64,000 nt of DNA, taken from contig OZ231126.1 of assembly GCA_965153355.1 (NCBI GenBank), positions 106,206,001 to 106,270,000 on the forward strand, given 5' to 3'. The notes under the pieces were generated by a model that saw only the letters and a program-made list of their open reading frames with translations, was not told the DNA's origin and did not search any database. Shown here piece after piece: positions 1 through 11,139 of the stretch. The stretch is from Flaccisagitta enflata (taxonomy: Eukaryota > Chaetognatha > Sagittoidea > Aphragmophora). The position numbers and the translations under genes were made by a program. The stretch's first letter is position 1, and each line of letters opens with the position of its first letter.

Positions 1-769
1 TGAAAGAATGTTTTGCGCATAAGTCTCATAAGGTTTCCTTCTTTATGAAAAGCGTGAAGACGTAGATTCGACTTGCCGAATCTCTCTTCCCTCTCCACCG
101 ATCAGAAAGCTCGACTGATACGAGCATTCGGAACCAGGAGAAAGGAGAGAGAGACGCTTCGACGAGGCGATCCAAGATGGCGTCGCGTCGAGGAAGGAGG
201 GAGAGAAAAGGAATGCGTCGAGGGAGAATCTCCAATTTTTGACTGCGGAAGTGGGCGCGGCCGGAAGTGCTGGACTTCCGGTGCTCACTTCCGGTTTAGA
301 AAATTGAGGAGATTGTGAGAGAACGGCTTGGCGCATAATAAACTTCGACCCCTCCTGTGAAATCTCATCACTAATGGGATCATTCTAGACACATAACATC
401 TTGATAGGAGATATGATATAAAAATTGGCGTTTTGTATAACAATACAAAATATTCATATCATAAAATTTTTCAAAAAAGAAAAAAAAAATTTTTTTCTCA
501 TGAATGTACAAGTTCACAGAGATCCTTTGAAAATTGATCCATTGATGTTACGTATTCAACTTTTACCTGACATCTTTGCTTGTAACCAATCATTTTATTT
601 CATTTTCGATGTTCATGTTTGTGAAACTTCACTTGTTACTTTGAACGAAATAAAAATCTCTTTTGGTTAACATGATCATTTAAAGATGTCGGTAAACTGA
701 GATCTGATCAAAAACTTTTCTATTTTCATTTTCAGGACTAAAATCCAAAGAAATTAAGAATCGTTACCA
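1..769 (+). other. Left flank and probable leader of element A
   Basis: No convincing coding sequence. The first 310 bases are GC-rich with repeated CTTCCGG blocks that can fold on themselves; the rest is AT-rich. A good 3' splice site (pyrimidine run ending TTTTCAG at 735) lies 34 bases before the first Gag ATG, so the Gag mRNA may have a spliced leader. No sequence here matches the candidate 3' LTR at 18243-18604, so the 5' LTR is either outside the window or too diverged to see. Confidence 0.4.
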
Positions 770-1306
770 ATGCTTCTCAAATTCTTCATCAGAATGAATT
801 ACTCCGACTCCAGCTCTGACGACAACGTCAGCAAAGAATCATCGGGAAAGTTTGTGACTACAGACTCCGACAACGAAAATTCAAAGAATGACCTGAAAAC
901 ACCGACTTTAGACGATTACAACGACGACAACAACAGCGTTGATGACGCTAAAAACGGTGACTCAGAAATGAAAAAGAATCAAGAAGGAGAAGTACCCGCT
1001 GAGAGCGGTAAAGATGGTTCATCGATACCATCTACATCTCCATCGGCAAAGCCATCAAACAAAGATGGTAGCAACGAAAAAGAAAAAGGGACATCCACCG
1101 GGTCGGTGGTGGGTACCCTTCAAATCCCTGACGTCTCTGGATGGGCTGAATCCATCCTATCGGCGTCACAAAAAACGTTGACGCTGAAACATCCGGCCAA
1201 AACTGTCTTCGGAACTTTTGAAAATTCAGAAGAAAGAAAGTTGTACGTAAATCACCTCTTTTCCCTTTTCCTAAACCTGGGGCTGACCGTTACCCCCCTC
1301 CTCTAG
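770..1306 (+). CDS. Element A Gag extension, first segment (178 aa, frameshifted end)
   Basis: Acidic, low-complexity N-terminus: Asp/Ser/Asn-rich for about 110 residues after the likely start, followed by a more ordered stretch (SGWAESILSASQKTLTL). ATG codons at 770 and 794 are both possible; the second gives MNYSDSSSDD. The ORF ends at a TAG directly after a C/T-rich stretch, and the next ORF starts 5 bases later in another frame. The two are best read as one protein split by a small frameshift. A short intron is conceivable because the last bases resemble an acceptor (CCCCCTCCTCTAG), but the obvious donor at 1247 gives the wrong phase. Acidic N-termini are also seen at the start of the element B Gag. 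Confidence 0.6.
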   Translation: MLLKFFIRMNYSDSSSDDNVSKESSGKFVTTDSDNENSKNDLKTPTLDDYNDDNNSVDDAKNGDSEMKKNQEGEVPAESGKDGSSIPSTSPSAKPSNKDGSNEKEKGTSTGSVVGTLQIPDVSGWAESILSASQKTLTLKHPAKTVFGTFENSEERKLYVNHLFSLFLNLGLTVTPLL

Positions 1307-1311
1307 TTTTC

Positions 1312-4300
1312 ATGGAGGACACACACGCCACACATTTGGAGCGGGCCGCGGCGTTGCCAATCACTTTCCTCACACGTAACATGAGGATGTGCGACCACAC
1401 ATGCGGCAGGAATTATCGACGACCAGTTTTGGAAGCTGCGGCTAAGAAGCACGTGGACCACGATAATTGGTGGCCGGAATCTACCGATCACATCACTCAT
1501 GAATTTTACGAGTATATGGCTCAAAAACTGGAGGAGAAGGACCTCAATGGCCTCAAGCCGGAGAAAATGGCGGTGGCCATCCTCCGGCTTGAAGAAGTAC
1601 TCAGCGAAGACTTCTTCTTTTTCGGTAAGATCTCATGCATGAGATGTGGTCAGTGGACGGAGCGTCATCCACTTGAGAGCTACTGCAAAAATGAAATCAT
1701 GAGTGACGCAGATTATGTGCTCGCAATGTTGTGGAAAAATCGTGATTTGATCCGTGATTTGATCCTGGATTATGCTCAATTTAGTGCCAAGATGGTTGGA
1801 AATTTTCCTGAGTTAATCATGGCTATGGCAAATGAGGCAGAAATAAAAGCAAAAGAGTACATCGCAGTTACCACCTCTCTGAGAGAGAGATGCGAAACTG
1901 GTGAAGCCAGACTTTTAGCGATTGAGCAGGAGAAAGATTTGGTAATTTCCGACCTAAGAGAAAGGACAGAAAAAGCTGAGAATGAAGTTTTGCGCTTGAC
2001 CCAGGTATCTCGAAGAGAAGTACCACGCCAATGGGAATTTCAGAACTTGAAAGACAGATGTGACAGAATGGAGCAACTCGTATTTGAATTCTACTCGACG
2101 ACATTCAAGATGACAAAGGAATGGATCAACATGGATCAACTAAAGAGATTCCTCGACTCAAAAAGATCTTTGATCATCAAGGAAAACGTCCAGGGAATTA
2201 TAGAAAGGAATGTCGTGTCAGTCGCAGACGTGGAAAGACACGCCCTACTCGAGTTACAAGGATTAAAACCCAAGTTCATAGTTTCTATTCTGTCATCTCC
2301 AAACCTAAAGAAGAAAGTCCCAATGAAGATCAACGCCGAGGGCGTACCGACCGCAGTGGACGAAGTCAAATCGGCCAAAGAAGGGCAAAAGAAGGTTAAG
2401 CCGACTTTTCCAACAATAGCTCCAATGGCAGGTTTGCAAGCAATCAGTCAGGTAGCCAATCTGAAAGGTAGAACGCAAGTATTTTACCAAGTGCCAATCA
2501 TGATGGCGCCCGACAAAACTGAAGCGGCTGAGGCCATCAATCTGTCTAAACCTCCAAAGATAGATGACAAAGAAAAGGATAAGGTCCTCTCTCAGCCTCG
2601 ATTGCAGAGAGTGAATCGACCACCTCCACTTACGTTTGACGGCTCGGCAACGCATTTTCAATTCCCTCCAAATCCGTCGGATAATTCAATCAAAATTGTT
2701 AATCCGACACTGCAGCAACAGCATCAGCAAAGGATGTTAGCGCAGATGCAACAGCAGCAAATGCTGCACCAGCAGGTGCAACAGCAAATACCCAAAGAAG
2801 ATGCTCTTCGCCGTCAATGACAGCAGCAGCAGCAGCAGCATCAACAGCAGCAGCAGCATCAACAGCAGCAGCAGCAACAACAACAGCAGCAGCAGCAGCA
2901 TCAACAGCAGCAGCAGCAACAACAGCAGCAGCAGCAACAGCAGCAGCAACACCAACCGCAGCAGCAAACGCAGCAACTGCAACAGCAGCAGCAGCACCAA
3001 CAGCGGCATCAGCAAAGCCCTACGCGGAAGTCGAAGACGCCACCGCAGCAGCAACAACAGCAACCTGATCCTTCTCAATCTCTTCAATCTTCACCTAAAA
3101 GGCACCACCAACCTCATCAATCTCCAACACTCATCACTCTTCAGCAACAACACCTTCCTCAGCCTACTCAGCTTAACAAGGAGGCAAGTGAGTTGTTGGA
3201 GGAAGTTTTTGCTGAAGGCTCAATTTCTTTCCAATCCGTTGACGATCAAAAGACAGTCGAGAAAACAGCGGTAGGGAAAGACACAGAAGCAAGCGAAGGC
3301 TATGATGACGCAGAGGAAAGTGAAGATGGCGGTCAAGAGGAGGAGAACGAAGAAGAAGAAGAGGAGGATGAGGATGAGTATGAGATGATGGATGTGAAGC
3401 CAATGATTGATGCAAGCGGAAAAGTCGTCAGATTTGAAGACACAGAAATACCACAGTTAGTGGATCTGACAGATGAAGAAGATAAAAGGGTATCAGTCCG
3501 TGACATTGTCAACAAAATTGAAAGCGTCGAGATAGCAAAATCTCCACAAGAACCCCCTTTCGATATGGAACCTTGGGATGGTGAGGAAGAGTACTTTTGG
3601 AGTAAAAATAGCGCTTTAGAAGGACAGACAACAACTGAAGTCGGTTTGTCAGTCAGTCAGCATCAGATGGACTCTTCAGTGCGGTCTGGGCAGAATGTCG
3701 AGACGTGCGTTGGCACTGAGGAGTTTGTCATGCAGGAAATATACAGAAGAGAGGATGGAATTCTCAAGACCTACTACATGAAAGTAAGGAAGAGTGAGAA
3801 ACCTACAATTGCACCCGTTACTTGTTACAGCGACATAACTGACGACAACGACGATGACGACTATGACAACGACGATAATGACAATGAGGAAAAATATGTC
3901 TCTATCGCCAGATCAGATGAAGAAAAGAAATTGCTGAGGCAATTCAGAGAAAATAGAGAGAAATCATCCTCACCTTCAAAAGCAAGAAATGGATGCGGCA
4001 AATCCGATGACGCGCTTGAAGATGGAGATTCAACCAATTCGATGAGATCTTCCTGGAAGGTTGATATCTTCGAGGGAAAAGAAGAAAAATCGATGAGCGG
4101 CCGCGCCCGACGTCTAGGCTCGGATCCACCACCATATTCGAGAGAAATCCTCGTACATGCCGGCTTTGATGCCGTCAGTGGATTGGAATACTTCAAGAAG
4201 GTCTCCACGCCCATAGATCCGCCTCCAAGTGGAACTGAAAGTGGAAGAAGAAATGAAACAATAAACCCAGTTGCTTCAGCTTCAACATCTGCAGCGACGA

Positions 4301-4503
4301 TTACCGCCGCCCATTCACTCAGCGGGACACCGGCGGCGGCCGGGGGCACCGGATCAAGCGGTATTGAGGTATGGACAGCCTGTGGGCAGCCCAAATCCAG
4401 CCCAAATCCAGCCCAAATCCAGCCCATATCCAGCCAAGAACCTTTTATCTGCTTCAGCACTACTCCAGCTCCCGCTAGTTCCTCTCCCGCGGCTCCTGCT
4501 TAG
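1312..4503 (+). pseudogene. Element A giant Gag extension with CX2CX6HX5C domain, coiled coil, polyQ and acidic tail
   Basis: One reading frame of about 1060 codons broken by a single TGA (2818-2820) inside a Gln tract; the frame resumes at once. Order of parts: a domain at residues 48-130 with DNWW, ESYC and a Cys/His motif C109-C112-H119-C125; a heptad-rich coiled coil (about 165-250); a lysine-rich linker; a long polyQ; a highly acidic Glu/Asp tract (codons near 3300-3390); and a Ser/Asp-rich C-terminal part ending in Ala/Pro/Ser. The Cys/His domain has a clear counterpart in element B (C368 to C384 there), including the preceding DNW and the LESxC tail, so it is a conserved part of this retroelement family. 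Its biochemical role is unknown; RNA binding or multimerisation is a guess. The frame ends at the minisatellite that splits Gag. Confidence 0.7.
2712..3066 (+). repeat. CAG/CAA/CAT tract encoding polyglutamine
   Basis: Near-perfect trinucleotide repeat, in frame with the surrounding Gag ORF, so it is coding (Gln with scattered His). It contains the only stop codon of the long ORF (TGA at 2818). The opposite strand gives a long Leu-rich ORF that is only a shadow of this repeat. Confidence 0.9.
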
Positions 4504-4504
4504 C

Positions 4505-5272
4505 TTGTTCCCTTACTGCTGGTGCTGCTCCCACTAATTCCTCTCCCGCTGCTCCTGCTCCCGCAGCTCCTGTTTCAGTAGCTCCCGCTCCCGCAACTCC
4601 CGCTCCATCAACTCCCGCTCCTCTTGCTCCAGTACCTCCCGCTCCTGCTCCCACTTCTGCTCCTCCCTCTCCCGCTCCTCCCGCTCCCGCAACTCCTGCT
4701 CCTGCACCTCCTGCACCCACAACTCCCGCTCCTGCTCCTCTAGCTCCTTTACCTTCTGATCCTCCCGCTCCCGCTCCTCCCGCTTCTGCAACTCCCGCTC
4801 CTCCAACTCCCACTCCTGCTCCTCCCTCTCCCGCTCCTCCCGCTTCCGCTCCTCGCGCATTCACAACTCCCACTCCAGCAACTCCCGCTCCAGCAACTCC
4901 CGCTCCCGCAACTCCCGCTCCTCCTGCTCCTCTTGCTCTGGTACCTCCCGCTCCCACTCTCCCACTCCAGAAACTCCTGCTCCGGTATCTCCCTCTCCTG
5001 CTCCTCCCGCTCCAGACTCCTGCTCCGGTATCTCCCTCCCCGCTCCTCCCGCTCCCGCCTCCCGCTCCTAAACTCCTGCTCCTCCTCTCCCTCCTGCTCC
5101 GCCTCCCACTCCGCTCCTCCCGCTCCAGAAACTCCTGCTCCGGTATCTCCCACTCCCGCTCCTACCGCTCCAGAAACTCCTGCTCCGGTATCTCCCACTC
5201 CCGCTCCTCCCAATCCCGCAACTTCCGCTACCCCCGCTTTAGCCACCCCCAACTCCCGCTTCCGCAACTACC
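4505..5272 (+). repeat. Minisatellite of CTCCCGCTCCTC / AACTCCCGCTCC type
   Basis: About 770 bases of a degenerate 10-15-base C/T-rich unit. The same unit appears in reverse orientation at 10195-10650. The two blocks bracket the roughly 6 kb that separates the Gag extension from the Gag core of element A. Ala/Gly/Glu/Arg-rich ORFs on either strand are products of the repeat and are not called as genes. Confidence 0.85.
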
Positions 5273-5464
5273 ATCTCATGGTGGGCTTTTTCGTACAATT
5301 TAGACGATTGCCTTTTAGAATTTACACCAACTCTCAGACAACTACGTATTTCAGGAGGAGAGGCACAGTTGATAATCATATCCACAATTTTTTTCAGACG
5401 CAAAAAAAAAAAAAAACCAACAAAATAAATCGATTATTATTTGTCAATTTCCAAATTCATATAT

Positions 5465-5574
5465 CAGACCCACACACAGACACACACACATACACACACA
5501 CACACACACATACACACACACATACAAATACACACACACATACACACACACACACACACACACATACACACATA

Positions 5575-5640
<66 letters not shown>
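5465..5640. repeat. (CA)n microsatellite
   Basis: Long CA run with occasional TA and GA interruptions. His/Thr and Val/Cys ORFs here are artefacts of the repeat. Confidence 0.95.
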
Positions 5641-5642
<2 letters not shown>

Positions 5643-5889
5643 TTGTGTCTCTCTTTTTCGGCCATGGCGAGATCTTTTACTGTAATGAATGAGAAAAAAA
5701 CATGTTTTATTAGGCTGCTTTGACTGTTATATCTGGAAAAGAGCAGTTTGTTTTTCAGTTTGTCCGTATTTCTCTTGTCATTTTGAACACTTGACGCATC
5801 CCATTTAATTGATAACAGATAAAGAAGATAATTTTGATTCTTTTTACAAGAGACAATTTAAAAGACCTTTTGTAAAATCTTTCAATCTA

Positions 5890-6303
5890 CTACTCGACTC
5901 ATAAAAAAGCCGCACTTTTAAATGGCAGATTGTCATACTGAATTTCAAAATAATTAATTAAAATTTTAGACTTTTAGAAAGCTCTTTAAAAGATCTTTCA
6001 TTTGGCTCCAATCTTGAAATTCTAGCTTTACTCGTTTAGAAATGGCATAAGAATGAGTAAAAACATTGCCATTTTCAGTTTGCAATCCCATTGAAAAATG
6101 AGCATTTTTACAAATTAGAAGATAACTTTGACAACCTCTAGCTCCTAAACCGTTTGAGATACAGATTTGGGATTAGTCTAGAATGAAGTCTAGAAGAAAA
6201 TTTCAAAATCTTTCAAATTACTTCAACAAAAAAATGTGCAAATGATTTGTTTTTCTTATTCTTCCACTTAAAATAGGGTGCGGCTCTTTTTTTAGTCGAG
6301 TAG
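5890..6303. mobile_element. MITE, 414 bp, TA target duplication
   Basis: Starts CTACTCGACTCATAAAAAAG and ends with the inverted form (TTTTTTTAGTCGAGTAG). The imperfect terminal inverted repeats are about 25 bases and also match at GCCGCAC. TA dinucleotides sit directly outside both ends (5888-5889, 6304-6305). It has no coding capacity. Size, inverted ends and TA duplication fit a Tc1/mariner-type non-autonomous element. Confidence 0.75.
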
Positions 6304-7442
6304 TAGATCAATCCTTGGTCTGTATCTCATATGGTTTAGAAGAGAAAGAGTGCAAAGAGAAGCACTATATTGCCCCTAAAATGTTTTAGTCTTTAGTTGC
6401 CGACACGCATCTCTATACACCCTGATTTTATTCTTTCTATGATGGGAATTACAATGATCTATGAGCGTTTCTTGCCTTTTCTCCAGAATTTTCGTTTATG
6501 GCCTCATGAACGGGCAGATTGCTTGTTTCTTCATCGAGTTGTTAGGGCTGGATTGATTTTTAAGCTGCCACTATCTAGAACATATGCATATCGGCGAGCG
6601 TTTTGGGTCATATCTCTGCTATAGATAAAAAATCATATGAAAATCAGTGAGATTCTGAAACTACATCGAATTTCTGATCTAGTGCCACCAACCGCGTTGT
6701 TGTGGCTCAATTCGTTTAGAAATGACGGGCAAAACAAAAATGCTACTTCAAATAAAAATGGCCAATAAATTATATTTTATTTCTTGTCGCTTTTGGTACT
6801 TGGACAAGTGTTATTTTTTGGTTAGTTTAAGGTTATTGTCTAACTTTAAGGCTGCTACAGTGATGCCATAGGATCGCCTTGTCATTTCCATGGTCACTCC
6901 AAACTTGGTTATAGATCAGATGGTTCGTAAGTAAGCAGCTATTGTTGTTCACAAGATACATACAAAGAGTCTCAATGATCTATTTATGTTTTTTTCTAGT
7001 CATTTGATGAATTAACAGCCTGATAATGATCTTGCCGATATACTTTTGTTCTAGATAGTACGTCACTCTTTTCTATAGAACAGCCAGTCCTTTCTGTGGT
7101 AGTAATCAAATACGTTACGTCAGTCCTTTTGTCACTTCTTTGCAAACATAGAAGTGCTTTTTCTAGGTGCGCTGACGCACCTCTATAACCGGTTATGTCT
7201 GTCCGTCGGTCAGTCGGCGTTGTTCTCATCCTTTTAAAATTACCGATTTCGATCACCATATTTTTTTATGCATCCTCGCGCCTCTATGAGACATGTCTGT
7301 TCATTGGTTGCTTGGTTGGTTGGTAGCGCAAACACCCGACTCCTAAAATCTGAGGTTCGGTCAACAACATCTAACTCTTGATTCTTTCGTACGATTGACC
7401 ATTCTTTCATTCATTCAAGCTTTCATTTATATATTATCCATT
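6304..7442. other. Gene-free stretch with two short hairpin-element remnants
   Basis: No supported ORF. Fragments of the hairpin-ended short repeat are visible at about 6388-6420 (AGTTGCCGACACGCATCTCTATA) and 7158-7225 (AGGTGCGCTGACGCACCTCTATAA followed by a GTCCGTCGGTCAGTCGG tail). The rest is unremarkable AT-rich sequence. Confidence 0.6.
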
Positions 7443-7556
7443 CTTTCATACATTCATTCATTCATTCATTCATTCATTCATTCATTCATTCATTCATGCA
7501 TTCATTCATTCATTCATTCATTCATTCATTCATTCATTCATTCATTCATTTTATTC
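7443..7556. repeat. (CATT)n microsatellite
   Basis: More than 25 near-perfect CATT units. Confidence 0.95.
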
Positions 7557-8117
7557 ATAGAATCGTTCGTAAAATGAAATAAACGGTTTTAAAAAAAAAA
7601 TAATAATTTCCCGTTTTATATTCAGATTTCTCAAATCTCGATAAGCAGAAGCTGTATTTGATAAACGAAAATTCCGCTTCCAAACACAAAATCAATTGTA
7701 ACTCGCACTCGATTCAGGCTTTGTCCGTCTGTCTATCCTTTGGTCTGTCTGTTCATTGGTTCATAGAGGTGATCGAGTCAAATTACCGGCCTGAATATAA
7801 TTGAGTCCCCCCCCCTCTGGTAAGTTTGGAGATGGGGAAGGAAATCAAAGGGGAAAAAAGAGAAAAAAAGAAAATTGGGGGAAAATATAACTTGTGGCAG
7901 TACCAAATCATAAATACTGATTATTGAAGTACAATTTACCAATATTCAAACCTTAACTACACTGTTTCACTGCCTCATGGGGAAGATAATTATAGATTTT
8001 GAAACATGATGCGACGCTTCATGGGGAAGAAAATCAAAGGGGGGGGGGAAATCAAAATGACTCAATCTCATACACCCCTGAGTCAAAAAGTAAACTAGTC
8101 ATCCAAGGATCGCACAT
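7557..8117. other. Gene-free stretch
   Basis: AT-rich sequence with C and G homopolymers (7807-7815, 8039-8048). I see no coding or structured element beyond a rough repeat of GGGGAAGAAAATCAAAGGGG at about 7834-8052. Confidence 0.5.
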
Positions 8118-8757
8118 GGTCAGCGGTACCCGATGCCCTGCTTGGAGTGATCAAGTGAAGTAGTGGAGAGAGAGCAGGGCAGCGGCCTCAAAGGGCCGAT
8201 GTCCTGTAGGACACAGGGGGGAATTTCGAGACGTCCTGGGGTATATTAGGTCTGAGAAGATGGATAGAGGTCATTAAAGGCGGGTTTGAAGCCTGGAGGG
8301 CAGAATTAGGTTTTAAAGAGCAGATTTGAGGTTTGAGGGGCAGGCTTGAGGCTCAGAGGACAAATTTGAGGCCTAAAGAGCTGATTTGAGGCCTTGAGGG
8401 TGGATTTGGGGTATGGAGGGCTAATTTGAGGTCTGGAGGGCAGATATGAGGTATGGAGAACTGATTAAAGGTCTCAAGGGCTAAATTGAGGTCTGAAAGG
8501 GCTATACAGCCTATTCTGATGGCTCAGAGGGCCCAAATCAGGCCCAAATCAGGCCAAAATCAGGCCAAAATCAGGCCTGAGAGAGCAAAATTGAGGCCAA
8601 GGGGGGGACGGACGGACGGACGGAAGGATGGACGGAAGGACGGACGGAAGGACGGACGGAAGGACGGACGGAAGGACGGAAGGACGGAAGGACGGACGTC
8701 TTGAAATTCCCCCCTGTGTCCTACAGGACATCGGCCCTTTGGGGCCGCTGCCCAAAA
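8118..8757. mobile_element. Foldback element with minisatellite core (copy 1)
   Basis: Left end GGTCAGCGGTACCCGATGCCC. Then an inverted pair: GGGCAGCGGCCTCAAAGGGCCGATGTCCTGTAGGACACAGGGGG at about 8180-8222 and its reverse complement at about 8708-8756. Between them lie a degenerate 20-21-base minisatellite (GAGGTCTGGAGGGCAGATTT type) and a GGAC/GGAA tetranucleotide run at 8606-8699. The right outer end (GGGGCAACGGGTACC) is absent. The same architecture recurs six more times in the window with different core units. Confidence 0.7.
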
Positions 8758-8938
8758 AATGGATACATTTTGAGCATGTTTGTTTATGGAGTTGGGTTTG
8801 GAGTGTGGATGAGGGTTGGATGCCCCTGCCCACCCATCTGCAACAATATTGTGAACCCGTGTCACTTGTTACATAGCGATTGCGAAACTCAAATGGACCA
8901 TGTCTTCACTCAAACTAATGCCATTTCTAAAACCAACA

Positions 8939-9127
8939 AGGCCGGATACATCGCTACTCCAGTTGTGTGCGGGTGGGCAGGGACCATGTTTGAGGCCATT
9001 TCGGCAGGGGCAGTGAGGGCATATTACAAGATTCATAAAAAATTAAAATGTGAACGACAGACTTACAGACTCTGATCGACCAATGGACAAAGCGGGGTGT
9101 AGATTTGCCTAGCAAGCGACTAAAAAA
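8939..9127 (+). repeat. Hairpin-ended short element, copy
   Basis: Starts GGCCGGATACATCGC, has the GCGGGTGGGCAGGG block, then a GAC-rich stretch (GACCAATGGACAAAGCGGGG) and ends in a degenerate hairpin followed by CGACTAAAAAA. The family has at least ten full or partial copies here. Confidence 0.65.
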
Positions 9128-9129
9128 TA

Positions 9130-9310
9130 AGGCCGGATACACGTCTACGGGCGGTCTACCCCAGTCGCATGCAGATGGGCGGGAGCTATAATAAAGTTCA
9201 CTAGGCAGGAGCAGTGAGGTAAAAAGATAAAATTCACGAATAAAGTAAAAGTGTTACTGACAGAACAACAAATGACCAACTGACCGACCGATGGTAGGAT
9301 GGACAAAGTT
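9130..9310 (+). repeat. Hairpin-ended short element, truncated copy
   Basis: Begins AAGGCCGGATACACGTC directly after the previous copy, in tandem orientation, and carries CCGACCGATGGTAGGATGGACAAAG but lacks the terminal hairpin. The two copies form a head-to-tail pair. Confidence 0.55.
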
Positions 9311-9560
9311 TTTCTAAAATTCATAGGCAAAACTAGCCTTTCAAAAGAGTTTCTTTTTTGTTTTTTGTTTATTTTTGTTTATTTTTAGTTATATGGCAAG
9401 TTACCAGAAATTCTAAAATTTCTAGTGGTGAAAGACTGACACCATGAGGGAACTTCAACGCCATGTATCTTCAATTCTCACGAAATGACTTAATTTCTTT
9501 GTTTTCCTTTCTCTCTCTGCATACCCTTTCTTAGATTCATTACCTGATCTTTCCTTTCTT

Positions 9561-9670
9561 TTGTTTGTTTGTTTGTTTGTTTGTTTGTTTGTTTGTTTGT
9601 TCGTTTGTTTGTTTCTTTTTTCTTTGTTTCTTTCTTTTTTTCTTTTTTCTTTTTTTCTTTTTTTTTTTTT

Positions 9671-9745
<75 letters not shown>

Positions 9746-9760
9746 GTTTTCCATTTCTAC
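9561..9760. repeat. (TTTG)n and (TTTC)n microsatellites
   Basis: TTTG run at 9561-9612, then irregular T/C-rich sequence and a long TTTC run at about 9672-9745. The Phe/Leu and Lys/Glu ORFs overlapping it are shadows. Confidence 0.95.
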
Positions 9761-9971
9761 TTCCTAGTTCCTGTTTCCCTTCTTTTTTTTGTCTTCCTTT
9801 CTCTCTTTTTTTCTTTCCATTGTTTTCTTCTTTCATCGTTTCCATCTTTCGTCCTTCACCTAATCCTTTTCTCTCTCTTCCTATTTTCCTTGTTCTCTCT
9901 GTTTGTTTCTTTCTCTTTTTTCTCTTTTTTTTCGTCGTTTCTCATTTTCTTCTTTTTTTTTTCTTTCTCTT

Positions 9972-10166
9972 TTTAGTTGCGGACATGCAACTCTATGAGA
10001 GGCTTTGTCCATCCGTCCGTCCGTCCACCCGTCCGTTGGTCCGTTGGTCCGTCAGCACTAGTCGAAAAGTGGGAAAGCAAGCGTTCTAGAACATTTTTAG
10101 TTGCAAACAGTTGCATTTCCGCCCCTGCCCACCCATCCGCAACTGATGGCCGTGTATCCGGCCTTC
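9972..10166 (-). repeat. Hairpin-ended short element, reverse orientation
   Basis: Reads TTTTTAGTTGCGGACATGCAACTCTATGAGAGGCTTTGTCC, then CCGT repeats, then GCCCCTGCCCACCCATCCGCAACTG and ends GTGTATCCGGCC. This is a near-complete copy opposite in orientation to those at 8939 and 9130. Confidence 0.7.
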
Positions 10167-10194
10167 TTTCATTTTACAAAAGTTTGCGAAGCGG

Positions 10195-10650
10195 GAAATG
10201 CGAAAGCGGGAGTTGCGGTTGCGAGAGGAGCGGGAGCGGGAGTTGCAGAAGCGCGAGTTGCGGGAGCGGGAGGAGCGGAGTTGCGGGAGGAGGCGGGAGT
10301 TGCGGGAGCGGGAGGAAGGAGCTGAGGCGGGAGGAGGAGTTGCGGGAGCGGGAGGGGAGTTGCGGAGCGGGAGGAGGAGTTGCGGGCAGGAGGCGGGAGT
10401 TGCAGGAGCGGGAGGAGCAGGAGTTGCGGGAGCGGGAGGAGCGGGAGTTGCGGGAGTGGGAGGAGCGAGAGGAGCAGGATTGGCGGAATAGTTGGATGGG
10501 CGGAATAGCGGGAGGGCAGGAGTAGCAGCAGTGGGGGAGAGCAGGATTGGCGGGAGAGTTGGAGAGTGGGAGTGGAGAGTGGGAGTAGCAGGAAAGAGGA
10601 AGTTGCAGAAGAGGCGGGAATTACAGAAGGGGAGTCTGGGGAGTGGCAAG
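10195..10650 (-). repeat. Inverted block of the C/T-rich minisatellite
   Basis: GCGGGAGTTGCGGGAGCGGGAGGAGC-type units, the reverse complement of the block at 4505-5272. The two could pair over a 5-kb loop. Arg/Glu and Pro/Ala ORFs here are products of the repeat. Confidence 0.85.
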
Positions 10651-10767
10651 AGAGAAGTTGGAGGAAATTAGTGGAGAGGAATGGACTAAATGCCGGGAAG
10701 AAAGGAGTCGGAAGCCAGAAGTGGCTGGAGAGATAGCCGGGAGTGAAAGTCTAGCGGGAATAGCATA

Positions 10768-11046
10768 TTGCCGCATTGGTTACACCTAAAAATTTGGGTA
10801 GGCCACAAACTGACCAAGGGTGGCGGTATTCCAACAACCAACCCTCCAAGCCGGCGCCGAGCATTGGGAGACAACCCTATCGAAACCTTCCCAGGATTTG
10901 AAGAAATTGGGGTAGGCTTTGTATTAAAACACATGACCGGCGGGCCGGTCGTAGGAGGGTATCCTGATCACACAATACATAGGCATTTATATAGAATGAC
11001 TGAAAAGATAAATTTTGACAAAAATCCACAGATGATGAGATTTTGA
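10768..11046 (+). CDS. Element A Gag linker fragment (resumption after the insertion)
   Basis: A 93-codon ORF. Its C-terminal half (ETFPGFEEIG, VLKHMTGGP, TEKINFDKN) aligns with the stretch of element B just before its capsid-like domain (EVFPRMEEPP, GEKINFKTP). It is therefore the part of Gag between the acidic extension and the capsid-like domain, re-entered after the nested repeats at about 4505-10650. It ends in TGA and a frame change before the next ORF. ATG at 10768 is only the first Met in the frame, not necessarily a start. Confidence 0.55.
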   Translation: MPHWLHLKIWVGHKLTKGGGIPTTNPPSRRRALGDNPIETFPGFEEIGVGFVLKHMTGGPVVGGYPDHTIHRHLYRMTEKINFDKNPQMMRF

Positions 11047-11139
11047 GTTACAAAAGGGAGAAAATTTCTGAATTTACTTAAATCTGGCTGTAATGCCGAG
11101 ACAAGTGTTTACACCTTAGTCGGTCTTTTTCTCCAAAAA

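Noticed and set aside
425-670. 81-aa ORF on the + strand ahead of Gag
   Set aside because: AT-rich, starts inside an A run, no motif, and lies upstream of the likely splice acceptor of the Gag leader.
4475-5267. Gly/Ala/Val and Glu/Arg-rich ORFs resembling elastic or collagen-like proteins (also 10086-10649)
   Set aside because: They match the minisatellite unit in all frames and have no ends or motifs of their own.
5441-5692. ORFs of His/Thr or Val/Cys repeats over the CA tracts (also 56553-57018, 59668-60179)
   Set aside because: Every frame of a dinucleotide repeat stays open by chance; no flanking conserved sequence.
9455-10089. Long Lys/Glu and Phe/Leu ORFs over the TTTC/TTTG tracts
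   Set aside because: Products of microsatellite composition in both strands.
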